Shown: positions 26,651-35,936 of the stretch, piece after piece
Layout: every line of letters starts with the position of its first letter
Numbering within the stretch: the first letter of the stretch is position 1
From: Candidatus Zixiibacteriota bacterium
GTDB taxonomy: Bacteria; Zixibacteria; MSB-5A5; GN15; FEB-12
Reading direction: 5' to 3'
Assembly: GCA_017999435.1 (NCBI GenBank)
Contig: JAGNLV010000003.1
Location: forward strand, 372,001 to 436,000
DNA length: 64,000 nucleotides
Made by a program: the position numbers and the translations under genes
The notes under the pieces: generated by a model
Database searches by the model: none
What the model was told of the DNA's origin: nothing
The model's input: only the letters and a program-made list of their open reading frames with translations

Positions 26651-26952
26651 TTCAGAATCAACTCCCTAGTGACGCGTCCGGCGCCCGATTGACGCAACCG
26701 AATCGAGCGCCCCCGACCGCTGCGGCGCCCTTGCGGCGCCGGTGTGGGGCGGGTGCCTGAACAGCCCGGATGAGGACTCGCCGACCGCCCGTCGTCGGCC
26801 GAGGCCCGAACAGCCTGGGCGGCGCGGCGTCGGCGGCCGGTCTCTCACCGCTTGAGAGCAAGATACTTCCTAAGCTTGCCTTTGCCAAGCGGTTTGCTGA
26901 TATTTCCGATAAACAAGAGAGCGACCACTGCCTCACGAGGACACGAAAGACC
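26651..26952. other. Intergenic region between divergent genes
   Basis: A 302-bp gap with the promoters of the large subtilase (minus) and the DUF6125-like gene (plus). Nothing else is recognised. Confidence 0.4.
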
Positions 26953-27477
26953 ATGAATCTCGGCCACCTCTCGCCCGACACGCTGCGCGCCATGCTCGCA
27001 GATTTTGCGAAAAACTGGCTGGCTCATGACGGCCTTTGGTTCCAGGCCGTCGAGCGCCGCTATGGATTGGAAACAGCAATCGCCCTCGATGCCGAGGCCT
27101 GGGAGCAGTTCACCGCCATCGAGGCCCGCCGGATCATGGCCCTCCATCGCCTTCCCGAAAACGGCGGCCTGGAGGCTCTCAAGACCGCCCTTGGGTTCCG
27201 CCTCTACGCCTTCATCAACGAGCAGGAAATTCTCCAAGAGGAGCGGGCGGCCGATGGCTCCCTGGTCTCGTTCGAGTTCCAGATGGTCGACTGCCGCGTA
27301 CAGTCCGCTCGGCGCCGGAAAGGCCTTCCCCTTTTCCCCTGCAAATCGGTCGGTCTGGTCGAGTACGAGGGTTTTGCCCGCACGATCGATCCCCGCATCC
27401 GGACACAATGCCTCTGCTGTCCGCCGGACGCGGCCGCCGGCGCCGACCAGTACTGCGCCTGGCGGTTCTCGCTTTAG
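26953..27477 (+). CDS. DUF6125-type protein
   Basis: A 174-aa cytosolic protein: LADFAKNWLAHDGLWFQAVE, ALDAEAWEQFTAIEARRIM, then DCRVQSARRRKGLPLFPCKS, EYEGFARTIDPRIRTQCLCC and CAWRFSL. This string of conserved motifs matches what I remember as the DUF6125 family of anaerobic bacteria and archaea, related to small-molecule hydrolase-like helical proteins. The cysteine cluster near the end (CLCCPPD...QYCAW) suggests a metal site. ATG 26953 is taken because the sequence upstream does not resemble the family. Function unknown. Confidence 0.85.
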   Translation: MNLGHLSPDTLRAMLADFAKNWLAHDGLWFQAVERRYGLETAIALDAEAWEQFTAIEARRIMALHRLPENGGLEALKTALGFRLYAFINEQEILQEERAADGSLVSFEFQMVDCRVQSARRRKGLPLFPCKSVGLVEYEGFARTIDPRIRTQCLCCPPDAAAGADQYCAWRFSL

Positions 27478-27575
27478 CCCGAGCCCCTGATCGGCGCCGA
27501 ACTGCGGTCTCTCCGCGCGTTCCTCAAGTGTGACCGGGGGGCTTCAAATGGCGGAAGAGTTCGCCCCGGCGTTCT

Positions 27576-29297
27576 TCAGCACCCCGCCGGGGGCGGTCCC
27601 GCCCGGAAAAGATACGCCACCAGGTGCGTCAGGTCCGCCACTTCCGTCCCCCCGTTCCCGTTCACATCGGCGTGGGCCGGACACCCCGCCCCCGGTCCGC
27701 CCCGGAACAGATAGCCGACCAGATGAGTCACGTCGGCCACGGTGATGCCACCCGCCATGTCGACATTCCCCCGGGCCGTACAGCAGCAGGCGTCGCCGAT
27801 CCCGTCGCCGTCCGCATCGGCCTGGTCCGGATTCTCCGCCATCGGGCAGTTGTCGCAGGCATCCCCCCGCCCATCCTTGTCCGCATCGACCTGATCGGCG
27901 TTGGCGTGATCCTGGCAGTTGTCGCAGGCGTCCCCGATTCCGTCGCCATCCGCATCCTTCTGGTCCGGATTGGCGACCGCGGCGCAGTTGTCGCACCCGT
28001 AACACCAGCCGTCGCCGTCGGCATCGAGCGGACAGGCGGCCCGCTCGACCCGGATGGAATCTCTCACCGGTACGCCGGCCGCCATGCCCTCGGCCACGAT
28101 CGGCAGCGCTCCCTCCGCCGCCGCCAGCTCGCAGTACAGCCCATCCGGGAGCGCCTCACACATCTGCCCGTTGACCTTCACTCCCGGCGCTGTCTGATCG
28201 GACTGAAGCACCCACACCGCGATCGCGGGGCACAGCGTCACCGCCCCGTCGGGCGGCGCCGCGACACACAGGTGGCGCGAGTTGCTCGTCCGGTGCGTCA
28301 GCAGCGGCACCCCGGCCGCCGCCGTCCCCGGAATGACCTTGAGCGAGTAGGGGTAGCAGTAGTCGATGTCTTCCGATCCATCCACCGGGCAGGAGGCGAG
28401 AGCGGCGTAGTCGGGGAGTTCTCCGACCATGCGGGTCGCGTCGAGATACAGCCAGCGGAGATTCACCCTCACCGCCGCGAACATGTGCTGGCTGTACCGG
28501 AACATCCAGCGCGTCTCGGCGATCCCCAGGTCGCGGTCCGGGAGGCCGGCGGTGAAGAGCAGCGAGGCGAGTATGTGCGCCCGGCTCATGCACGTTCCCC
28601 AGGGCAGGAATCCGAACTGGAAATAGGTCTCGGCCATCGCCTCCACCGAGGGCCACCCGTCGTCGTAACCCATGAGGAAATTGTTGGCCTCGGTCCACTG
28701 GGGGTGGCTGCCGGCGGCGCGGGCGTTGACCGCCAGCCAGTGCCAGACTCTGCGGCAGGCCTCCCAGACCAGCGAGTCGCTCGTCGGCGTCGCCGCCGGA
28801 TCTACGCCGATCAGCCCCACGAGCGAATCCACGCTTGCCGAGGGCACCCGGATGTGCGGGAAGAATCCTTCCTCCGCCTCCACCTCCCCGCCGCTCCGAT
28901 AGCAGGCCCCGCCGGCGTACGCGTAGTGCACCGTCCCCTGATTGATGGTCCCGACCAGGTAGCCGTCGGCGAAGGATCGCAGGGCGAAGTCGTGGGTGAG
29001 GGGCACTGCGGCCATAGTCAGCGCGGCCGATTGGTAGCCCGCCGCCGAGGCCATCACCGTGTAATCCGTGCCGCTCGCCAGCCCGCTCACGAGGTATTCC
29101 CCCTCCGCGTCGGTGGTGTCCGCGACCGTCAACTGGACCAGCGAATTGCCCACCCGCACCACGGCGCCGGGGATGGCCTCGCCGCTCGCCTGGTCGTACA
29201 CCCGCCCCGCGACCTCGGCGGCGGCCGCCGGCACCCCGGCGGCCAGCACCGCGCCGCAAAACAAAAGCGCGCGCTTTCCGATACCCGAAACAACCAT
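27576..29297 (-). CDS. Secreted transglutaminase-like protein with TSP3 repeats and dockerin-like tail
   Basis: A 573-aa exported protein with four parts. Residues 28-110 form a carboxypeptidase-regulatory-like beta domain ([20 protein letters not shown]). Residues about 170-290 form a transglutaminase-like cysteine protease fold with a full triad: Cys236 ([15 protein letters not shown]), His271 ([11 protein letters not shown]) and Asp286 (RWLYLDATR). Residues about 440-520 are TSP3 calcium repeats ([14 protein letters not shown] and similar). The tail holds dockerin-like repeats ([26 protein letters not shown]). It could crosslink or cleave surface proteins; substrate unknown. Confidence 0.88.
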   Translation of the reverse strand: MVVSGIGKRALLFCGAVLAAGVPAAAAEVAGRVYDQASGEAIPGAVVRVGNSLVQLTVADTTDAEGEYLVSGLASGTDYTVMASAAGYQSAALTMAAVPLTHDFALRSFADGYLVGTINQGTVHYAYAGGACYRSGGEVEAEEGFFPHIRVPSASVDSLVGLIGVDPAATPTSDSLVWEACRRVWHWLAVNARAAGSHPQWTEANNFLMGYDDGWPSVEAMAETYFQFGFLPWGTCMSRAHILASLLFTAGLPDRDLGIAETRWMFRYSQHMFAAVRVNLRWLYLDATRMVGELPDYAALASCPVDGSEDIDYCYPYSLKVIPGTAAAGVPLLTHRTSNSRHLCVAAPPDGAVTLCPAIAVWVLQSDQTAPGVKVNGQMCEALPDGLYCELAAAEGALPIVAEGMAAGVPVRDSIRVERAACPLDADGDGWCYGCDNCAAVANPDQKDADGDGIGDACDNCQDHANADQVDADKDGRGDACDNCPMAENPDQADADGDGIGDACCCTARGNVDMAGGITVADVTHLVGYLFRGGPGAGCPAHADVNGNGGTEVADLTHLVAYLFRAGPPPAGC

Positions 29298-29403
29298 CGC
29301 ACACCTCCGCTTGACCGAATCGCCGGCGCCCCGCCCGGGTCCTCGGACCTTCCGCCCGCCGCGCCGGGACTATCTCCAATATAGTTCATGGATCAAAGGC
29401 TCC

Positions 29404-29442
29404 AATAGAAAAGAAGACGGCCCCGGCGGGCGCCGGGGCCGT
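29404..29442 (-). terminator. Intrinsic terminator of the epimerase gene
   Basis: A perfect 12-bp stem (ACGGCCCCGGCG / CGCCGGGGCCGT on the plus strand) with a 2-nt loop. Read on the minus strand it is followed by CTTCTTTTCTATT. It lies 41 nt after the stop of the epimerase gene. Confidence 0.75.
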
Positions 29443-29482
29443 GGACTCGTGCTCTCTGATTTGAAGTCGGAGAAGGCGGCGC

Positions 29483-30409
29483 TTATTTCGCTTTGAAGAA
29501 CGCCACCGTGCGCCGCAACCCTTCGTCGAACGACACGCTCGGCTTGTACCCGAACGCTCCCAGTTTGTCGATCGCGGCGAAGGAGTGTCTGATATCTCCC
29601 GGCCGGGGATCGACGTAGGCGGCCTGGGTGCTCGTCCCGATAATGCGGCGCAGGCGGTCCAGCAGCTCGTTGAGCGTGAACTGCCCGCCGCAGGCGACGT
29701 TGAAATAATCCCCTTTGATCCGGTCGTTGGTCGCGGCGAGGATGTTGGCCTGCACGCAGTTGTCGATATAGGTGAAATCGCGCGACTGCTCCCCGTCGCC
29801 GAACACGGTCGGCGACTCGTTCCGCATCAGCGCCGTGATGAAGCGCGGAACCACCGCCGCGTACTGGCTCGCCGGATCCTGCTTCGGTCCGAAAATGTTG
29901 AAATACCGCAGCGCCACCGTCGGAAACCCATACAGCTCCCAGTAGACTTTGCAGTAGTACTCGCAGGTCAGTTTCGTGATCGCATAGGGAGACAGCGGGC
30001 TCGGCCGCATCCCCTCGTGCTTGGGGAGTTCCTCCGACTCGCCGTATACCGAGGACGATGACGCCATGACGAACTTCTTCACCCGGGCGTTCTTCGCCGC
30101 CTCGAGCACGTTCAGCGTGCCGCCGACATTGACCTCGTTGGACGTGAGCGGGTTCTTCACCGACCGGGGCACCGACGGCAGCGCCGCCTGGTGGAGCACG
30201 TAGTCGACCCCGGCCACCGCCTGCACCACCGTCCAGTAGTCGCGAATGTCCCCGTCGACCACCTCCACGCTCGCGGGCAGATCGGCGAGATTCTCCTGCC
30301 GGCCGGACGAGAAATTGTCCAGGATCCGGACCTGGTTCCCGTCCGCCGCCAGCGCCGCGGCGAGATTCGATCCGATAAAACCCGCTCCCCCGGTCACTAG
30401 AAAACGCAT
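29483..30409 (-). CDS. NAD-dependent nucleotide-sugar epimerase/dehydratase
   Basis: A 308-aa extended short-chain dehydrogenase. Motifs: MRFLVTGGAGFIGSNLA (NAD-binding), HQAALPSVPRSV, the Ser in MASSSSVYGESEE, the Tyr-x3-Lys pair in YAITKLTCEYY, and QSRDFTYIDNCVQANILA. The SVPRSVKNP and RPGDIRHSFA segments point to the UDP-N-acetylglucosamine/UDP-glucose 4-epimerase branch (WbpP/GalE-like) that supplies surface polysaccharide synthesis. Exact substrate is not decided. AAGGG lies 8 nt before the ATG. Confidence 0.93.
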   Translation of the reverse strand: MRFLVTGGAGFIGSNLAAALAADGNQVRILDNFSSGRQENLADLPASVEVVDGDIRDYWTVVQAVAGVDYVLHQAALPSVPRSVKNPLTSNEVNVGGTLNVLEAAKNARVKKFVMASSSSVYGESEELPKHEGMRPSPLSPYAITKLTCEYYCKVYWELYGFPTVALRYFNIFGPKQDPASQYAAVVPRFITALMRNESPTVFGDGEQSRDFTYIDNCVQANILAATNDRIKGDYFNVACGGQFTLNELLDRLRRIIGTSTQAAYVDPRPGDIRHSFAAIDKLGAFGYKPSVSFDEGLRRTVAFFKAK

Positions 30410-30698
30410 ACCATCGTCCCTTCTTGACGTTGCCGTCCTTCTCCCATGACTATCGGCTGTTCGGCTCCCGATGTTAGCGCACCAGGCAGTAGTCGGCAGA
30501 GCCTGCCTGAGAAGCAGTCCAAGCTACGGGATCGGTTTCCCGCTGTAAAGCGAAATCACGGTTCTCCGGCGGCCCGCGCCGGGTCGACTCCGGCGCCTCC
30601 TTCCCGGCCCCGGCGGGAATTATCTCAACGACCGTCCGCCCGCCACATTCTGTCAGCCCTCCCACCGGGGCCCGACTGCGGAGGCCGCTTGGAAGATC

Positions 30699-32243
30699 CT
30701 ACTCTCCGCCGCCCCGCTCCTGCCTGAGAATCACGTCCGCAAGGGCCCGGGCGATAATCTCATGCCCCCGGCGGGTGGGGTGGCAATGGTCCACGAACAG
30801 CCCGTCGCCGCCGTTGGCCCGAAACTCCTCCGCGACTGTCACCACCGTGACGCCGGGCTTTTCCCGGAGCGCCCAAAGCGCCTCGAGGTACGGCTGCTTG
30901 ATGCGCAGGGACATCCAGTCTGCCTGAAGCGCCGAGTCCAGCAGAACGAAAGGAACTGAGCCGAGCGCCAGGACCATGGAGGTATCCGCGAGCGAGTCGA
31001 GCAGGTTGATCGCCCGATTGAAGAGGATGGGCGACCCGGCGGCGTCCCGTTCCACCGCGGAAGCTGCGTCCTGGCCGGCCCAGCGCCGGCGGGCCGCGGC
31101 GAATGCCCGGTCGGCCTCGCTCCACGCGCGGTTTCGCCACAGGGCCACACCCAGGTTGTTGGCGGCGACCGGATCCCCCGGCGCCAGCCCCGCGGCCTCC
31201 TGCCAATGCGCCGCCGCGGCTGCGGGATCAAGCGGATCCGAAGCCGCCGACCGGTACACGGCCCGGGTCATGTGGTCCACCGCGGTGTCGGTCACGCTGA
31301 AGCGCCTGCCGTCGAGACAATAGAGGATCGGCCGGTCGAGCAGACGCGCCAGTTGCGGTGGAAAAACGAATTCCCCGTCCTCCCCGGTGACGTGGCTGAA
31401 GATTTTGAACTGAAGACCGGCCGGCCAGAGATAGCGCTGCGGCGGCGCCACCAGCACCACCCGTGTCCGATCGTCCCGGCATGCCCGGATGATACGCTCG
31501 AGATTCGCCGCGTAGCGCTCCGGCGAGACCCGGGGCACGAGCGGCGCGCCGAGAGCGCCCCGGTCGCGCACGGGCCGCACCAGGAGATCGCGCAGCAGCC
31601 GGTACGCCGCCGAACGGGCCAGCAGGCGCCGCAGGCCGGCCGCCCGCTGTGACCGGAGCAAATCCAGATCGGACCAGGAACCCGACACCGAGGCGTCGTT
31701 GTTGCCGCAGTACACAACGACATAGTCCGGCTCGTACCGGAGAAGCTCCCTCTCATAGAGGCGGGCGAGCTGCTCGCTGGTGTACCCGGTGACCGAGGCG
31801 TTGATCATCTCCACGCGCACGTCCGGATCAAGGGCCGCGGCCAGAAGGCGGGTCAACACCTCGGGAAAGGCGAAGGTGCGGTCTTTCAGACCGAGGCCGA
31901 CCGGCGAGGAGTCGCCGAGCACCATCACCCGCAGCGTGCCCGCCGGCCTTGCGTACGGTACCTCATCGGCGATGAGGCCGCGGGAATTGGTCCTGATGAG
32001 GGGATTGTGCAGGTTGGGGCGAAACCGCCAGAGGAGATCCGGGTCGGGCTCGTTCCAGGTGAAGAGCGATCGGAAGAAGACCGCCTGCCAGCCGATACCC
32101 CCGGCGGGCATCGCGTGAGAATCGAGTTGCGAGGTCAGCAACCGGGCGCCGCCTTCGATCAGCCCGAGCAGAACGACCGTCGTCACGGCGGCATACATGA
32201 GCCGCCGCCTCCACGGCAGCGGCGGGGCGCTTGGTGCTCTCAT
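30699..32243 (-). CDS. Membrane-anchored SGNH/GDSL hydrolase with TPR-like insert
   Basis: A 514-aa protein. One N-terminal membrane helix (LMYAAVTTVVLLGLIEGGARL) then an SGNH hydrolase: block I VMVLGDSSPVGLG with the Ser nucleophile, VVYCGNNDASVSG (Asn block), and block V VDHCHPTRRGHEI with the Asp/His pair. Between them is a helical TPR-like stretch (HWQEAAGLAPGDPVAANNLG). Such proteins often deacetylate or transfer acyl groups on surface polysaccharides. ATG 32243 is preferred to the TTG 9 nt upstream. It sits among envelope genes on the same strand. Confidence 0.88.
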   Translation of the reverse strand: MRAPSAPPLPWRRRLMYAAVTTVVLLGLIEGGARLLTSQLDSHAMPAGGIGWQAVFFRSLFTWNEPDPDLLWRFRPNLHNPLIRTNSRGLIADEVPYARPAGTLRVMVLGDSSPVGLGLKDRTFAFPEVLTRLLAAALDPDVRVEMINASVTGYTSEQLARLYERELLRYEPDYVVVYCGNNDASVSGSWSDLDLLRSQRAAGLRRLLARSAAYRLLRDLLVRPVRDRGALGAPLVPRVSPERYAANLERIIRACRDDRTRVVLVAPPQRYLWPAGLQFKIFSHVTGEDGEFVFPPQLARLLDRPILYCLDGRRFSVTDTAVDHMTRAVYRSAASDPLDPAAAAAHWQEAAGLAPGDPVAANNLGVALWRNRAWSEADRAFAAARRRWAGQDAASAVERDAAGSPILFNRAINLLDSLADTSMVLALGSVPFVLLDSALQADWMSLRIKQPYLEALWALREKPGVTVVTVAEEFRANGGDGLFVDHCHPTRRGHEIIARALADVILRQERGGGE

Positions 32244-32414
32244 GATAGACAAACCTAGCGCACAATCGTGCCGTTGTCAAAGGGTGCGGCCGGCCGGATT
32301 CGACAAGCGCCCGCGCTCCCTCCGGGCCGGAAGTCGCGGGCGTGTTTTCCGACCCTGACGGGCCTTATGAAGCCAGTGCATTTGAGCCTCGCGCCGGCCC
32401 GCGCCCGCGTGCCG

Positions 32415-33383
32415 CTATTTTCGCAGACCCTCCAGCCAACTCCGCAGCTTCTGTTCCTGCCGCTCGGGCCGGTATCCGACCACGCCGACCAGCTTCTGGG
32501 CCGCCATACCGGCGATGATTCGCCCGTAGCGCGGGTGTTCCACATATACGGCCGATTCCGGCTCGAACGGCAGCACCGCCGGGACCGTGAGCCGCCGGGT
32601 CCCGTCCTCGGCCCAGTCCCGCAGCACCACGAGTTTCAGTCCGCTCGTATCAGTCGTCAAGAACCACCGCGCGGTGTCGATTCCCGCCACAAAGTCCATC
32701 GTGTAGACGTCATTGAGCCGGGGCGCGCCGAGGAAACCGTAGCCGACGTACCGGTCGGAGGCCGCCACCCGATCGTGCATGGGAAACAGAATGTGATAGG
32801 GGGACAGACGCATCTCGCCCGTCGCCCGGTTCGCCGCCTCGCGCGCGAGCCGCTCGGCCGCCGCGCGGGCCGCGGCCGAGGTGTCCCCGGCCTCGGCGAC
32901 GATCGCGTAGCTCCCCTTGTACACGTAGAGCCTCGTCCCCGTCCAGAACGACTGCCGCCCGATCGTGTCGGTCGCCGCCCCGTTGGGCCGGTGCGCGGCA
33001 TACCACCCATAGGCCGCGATCGGCTCGGCAAACTGGGCGATCGTCACCCGTACCTCCGCCTCGTCCGCCGTGTACCGCGCCGCCGCTTCCCCGATGAAGT
33101 CGTAGGCCAGGTATCCCGGATCCGAGCTGCTGTCAACCGCGAGCGCGCCGATTTTCCGGACCGTGGGCGGCTCCTCCGGTCCTGCCCCGCCGCCCGGCAG
33201 CAGCGAGTCGGCATTGAACGGAAATTCTTCCAGATGCGCGATCGGCGGCCCCGCCGGAAAGAGCCTGGCTGCCCGCTCCTGGGCGTCATCCCCGCAGGCC
33301 CCGAGCCAGAGCGCCGCCGCGGCCGCCGGCCCGGCCGCCCACCTCACAAAACGTAGAGCACGAAACTTGCCGTCACCAGCCAT
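32415..33383 (-). CDS. DUF6599-like lipoprotein
   Basis: A 322-aa protein with a putative lipoprotein signal (RWAAGPAAAAALWLGACGDD). The mature part shows FNADSLLPGGG, YLAYDFIGEAAARYTADEAE, VYKGSYAIVAEAGD and RLNDVYTMDFVAGIDTARWF, which I associate with the DUF6599 family of secreted proteins. Function unknown. Its start overlaps the end of the UbiA-family gene by 40 nt, so the two are probably translated together. Confidence 0.8.
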   Translation of the reverse strand: MAGDGKFRALRFVRWAAGPAAAAALWLGACGDDAQERAARLFPAGPPIAHLEEFPFNADSLLPGGGAGPEEPPTVRKIGALAVDSSSDPGYLAYDFIGEAAARYTADEAEVRVTIAQFAEPIAAYGWYAAHRPNGAATDTIGRQSFWTGTRLYVYKGSYAIVAEAGDTSAAARAAAERLAREAANRATGEMRLSPYHILFPMHDRVAASDRYVGYGFLGAPRLNDVYTMDFVAGIDTARWFLTTDTSGLKLVVLRDWAEDGTRRLTVPAVLPFEPESAVYVEHPRYGRIIAGMAAQKLVGVVGYRPERQEQKLRSWLEGLRK

Positions 33384-34216
33384 AACATCACCGTGAGAAG
33401 AATCGGACGGTCGTCGATCAGCACCCGCGTCGGCGATCCCCCCTGGTCCTTCCGGTGGATCAGGTAGAGATACCGGAAGACGCCGTAGACGACAAACGGG
33501 ATCGTCACGAACAGCTTGTCCGTCCCGAGCTTGTGCATCACTTCCGTCGAAAAAGTGTAGAGCATATAAATGACCAGCATCGCCGCGGTGACCACCGCAA
33601 TCAACTGGTCCAGCAGGTAGGGCGAGTACATCACCAGCGTTTTCCGGTGCGCCTGCGCCTCCTTGTCCAGGTAGAGCAGTTCGTGCCTCCGCTTTCCCAG
33701 CCCGAGAAACAGCGCCAAAAGCAGGGTGTTGATGAGGAACCAGGTCGAGGCGGGCACGTCGATCGCAAACGCCCCGGCGTAGGCCCGGACCACGAACCCC
33801 AGAGCGATCGTGAGGACATCGAGGATCACCACGTGCTTCCACCACAGGCTGTACAGGAGATTGAGCGCCAGGAACGTGACCGCGGACAAGAAGAACGGGC
33901 CGTTGATGAACCACGCTCCGACCAGCCCGGCGGCGGCCAGCACCCCCGCCAGCACCGCCCCCGTCGCCACCCGGATCCGCCCGGCCGCCAGCGGCCGGTT
34001 CTTTTTCAACGGGTGCAGGCGGTCCCGCTCCGCGTCCACGACATCGTTGAACGTGTAGACGGCCGAGGACAACAGGCAGTAGAGGGCGATCGCGCAGGCC
34101 ATGAGAATGATCTTGTCCGCGTGCGCCAATTCCCCGGCGAACACGATCGCCAGCACCATGATCCCGTTCTTGAGCCACTGCGCGGGACGAACGAGCCTGA
34201 GGATATCGTGGATCAT
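33344..34216 (-). CDS. UbiA-family prenyltransferase, decaprenyl-phosphate phosphoribosyltransferase-like
   Basis: A 290-aa integral membrane protein with about nine helices. The first Asp-rich motif NDVVDAERD followed by KNRPLAAG, and GLGKRRHELLYL with YSPYLLDQL, fit the branch that joins phosphoribose to polyprenyl phosphate (DPPR synthase), the entry step to decaprenyl-phosphoryl arabinose. That pathway is best known in mycobacteria; here it could supply a pentose or other lipid-linked sugar for the envelope. The downstream epimerase pair (DprE1/DprE2) is not in the window. Confidence 0.88.
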   Translation of the reverse strand: MIHDILRLVRPAQWLKNGIMVLAIVFAGELAHADKIILMACAIALYCLLSSAVYTFNDVVDAERDRLHPLKKNRPLAAGRIRVATGAVLAGVLAAAGLVGAWFINGPFFLSAVTFLALNLLYSLWWKHVVILDVLTIALGFVVRAYAGAFAIDVPASTWFLINTLLLALFLGLGKRRHELLYLDKEAQAHRKTLVMYSPYLLDQLIAVVTAAMLVIYMLYTFSTEVMHKLGTDKLFVTIPFVVYGVFRYLYLIHRKDQGGSPTRVLIDDRPILLTVMLWLVTASFVLYVL

Positions 34217-34340
34217 CTCGACGAAGGATACGACAAGGCAAAATCCGGTTCAAGTTGAAACTGACCGGCCGGGACGGCCCCCGCTCCGCCCCCGGTTATT
34301 TTCTTTTGCTTGACCGCCCCTTTGCCTATACTTACCGCAA

Positions 34341-35282
34341 ATGCGAAAACGACAGCTTAAAGGCGCCGGCGGCCATTACCTGATCGCAGTGAACCAGCAG
34401 GCCGGGCAGTTTTCCGACCGCCTCCTGCGCCGGCTCACGGGCGCCATTCGGAGTCAGGGGAGTCACTACACGGTTATCGAGCCGGCCTCGGCCGCCGATC
34501 TGGGAGCGACGGCGCGCGAGTACTGCGGGCTGGCCAAGGCCGCCCGCCCGGCGCCGCCCCCGGTGGCCAAACGGGGCCGGGTGACCGCCCTGGTCGCCGC
34601 CGGCGGTGACGGCACCGTCAACGCCCTCGCCGCCGTGGCTCTCGAGGCCGATCTGCCGATGGGCATCCTCCCCATGGGACAGGCCAACAACATCGCCCGC
34701 TCGCTGTGCAGCCACGGCGACTTCCGGGCCGCCGTCGACGCCATCATCAACCGCAAGTACCGGCCCATCGATGTCGTCCGCTCCGGCGAACGCGTCGTCG
34801 TTGGCTCGCTCGCGCTCGGACTTGTTCCGAGCCTCCAGCGCCAACTGGCCGGCAAGGGCGCCCCGCGCTTCGCTTTCCGCTGGTCCGCGATCGCCGCCCG
34901 GGCCGCCGCCGCCGTCGAACCCCTCAGATTCACCCTCAAACTCGATGCGTTCCGCTTCCCAATCGAGGCCAAGATGTTTTCGATCAACCTGCTCGCCTAC
35001 GGACTGGGGCTCCCGCTCTCCCCGGCCTCGCTTTCCGATGATGGCGAGATGGAGATCATTTTCGACGCCCGCTGCTCGGACAGAGATCTCGGGCGCTACA
35101 TCCGCGACGTGTATAAAGGGAAATATGTGTACGGCAGCGCCGTGCGGCTCTACCGGGGCGCCTATCTCAATTTTAACCCCGGCAAGGCGCAGCCGGCCCT
35201 GCTCGACGGCGATCTGGTGGAACTCCCCGCGCAGGAGTACAACTTCCGGATCAGCCCGACCAGACTGAACCTCTTCTGCTGA
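34341..35282 (+). CDS. Diacylglycerol kinase-like lipid kinase
   Basis: A 313-aa cytosolic/peripheral lipid kinase. The catalytic core shows ALVAAGGDGTVNALAAVAL (the GGDGT nucleotide loop) and GILPMGQANNIARSLC, both standard for the DAGK catalytic family, with a C-terminal beta domain (KYVYGSAVRLYRG). It should phosphorylate diacylglycerol or another lipid. ATG 34341 lies only 9 nt behind a TATACT box (34327-34332), with no ribosome site, which suggests a leaderless mRNA. It is followed by the DUF5683 gene after 7 nt. Confidence 0.93.
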   Translation: MRKRQLKGAGGHYLIAVNQQAGQFSDRLLRRLTGAIRSQGSHYTVIEPASAADLGATAREYCGLAKAARPAPPPVAKRGRVTALVAAGGDGTVNALAAVALEADLPMGILPMGQANNIARSLCSHGDFRAAVDAIINRKYRPIDVVRSGERVVVGSLALGLVPSLQRQLAGKGAPRFAFRWSAIAARAAAAVEPLRFTLKLDAFRFPIEAKMFSINLLAYGLGLPLSPASLSDDGEMEIIFDARCSDRDLGRYIRDVYKGKYVYGSAVRLYRGAYLNFNPGKAQPALLDGDLVELPAQEYNFRISPTRLNLFC

Positions 35283-35289
35283 GTCGTCC

Positions 35290-35919
35290 ATGAGGCCCCT
35301 CCTCCCCATCCTTCTGTGTGCCCTCACCTTGGCCGTTCCTGTCGGCGCCTGGTCGGATGACGCTCCCGCGGACTCCGTCGCCGCCCCGTCCGACACGGTG
35401 GCCCCCGCCCCGCCGCGCGACACCGTTCGCTACCTGCGCACGTCTGACCTCGACCGCTTCCTCCCCTCCACCGACTCGGTCGACCTCGAACGGCGCCTCT
35501 CGCAGAACCCGATGGTCGCCCTGTTCAAATCGATGCTGGTTCCGGGGTGGGGCCAGTTCGGCAACGGCGCCTATGTCAAAGCGATTCTTTTCTTCGGCCT
35601 GGACGCCTGGCTGGTCAGCTCGGCCATCGACCACGGGCGGAAGGCCTCCGACTACTTCGACAGCTACCAATCGGCCGCGGACGTCACCGACCGCAACCTC
35701 TGGTATGACCGTTACGATGACGAGCGTAGCCGGCGCAACAAGTATACGTGGTTTGCGGTGATTGTCTCGTTCGTGTCCATGTTTGATGCGTATGTCGATG
35801 CCCACTTCTCGGGATTTCCCGATGCCGACCGCGCCCGCCGAAGCGAACCGGGTCTGAGCCTCAACCTGGAGCCCGCCCCCGAAGGCGGCGTCACCGCCAC
35901 ACTCTCGCTGACTTTCTGA
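35290..35919 (+). CDS. DUF5683 membrane protein
   Basis: A 209-aa protein with a signal peptide (PLLPILLCALTLAVPVGA), a Pro/Ala-rich linker and a DUF5683 core: ALFKSMLVPGWGQFGNGAYV, ILFFGLDAWLVSSAIDHGR, and RRNKYTWFAVIVSFVSMFDA, giving about three membrane segments. DUF5683 is a family of FCB-group bacteria, probably envelope-located; function unknown. It begins 7 nt after the lipid kinase stop, so they form one operon. Confidence 0.9.
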   Translation: MRPLLPILLCALTLAVPVGAWSDDAPADSVAAPSDTVAPAPPRDTVRYLRTSDLDRFLPSTDSVDLERRLSQNPMVALFKSMLVPGWGQFGNGAYVKAILFFGLDAWLVSSAIDHGRKASDYFDSYQSAADVTDRNLWYDRYDDERSRRNKYTWFAVIVSFVSMFDAYVDAHFSGFPDADRARRSEPGLSLNLEPAPEGGVTATLSLTF

Positions 35920-35936
35920 CTCTCTTCCGCCGCAGC

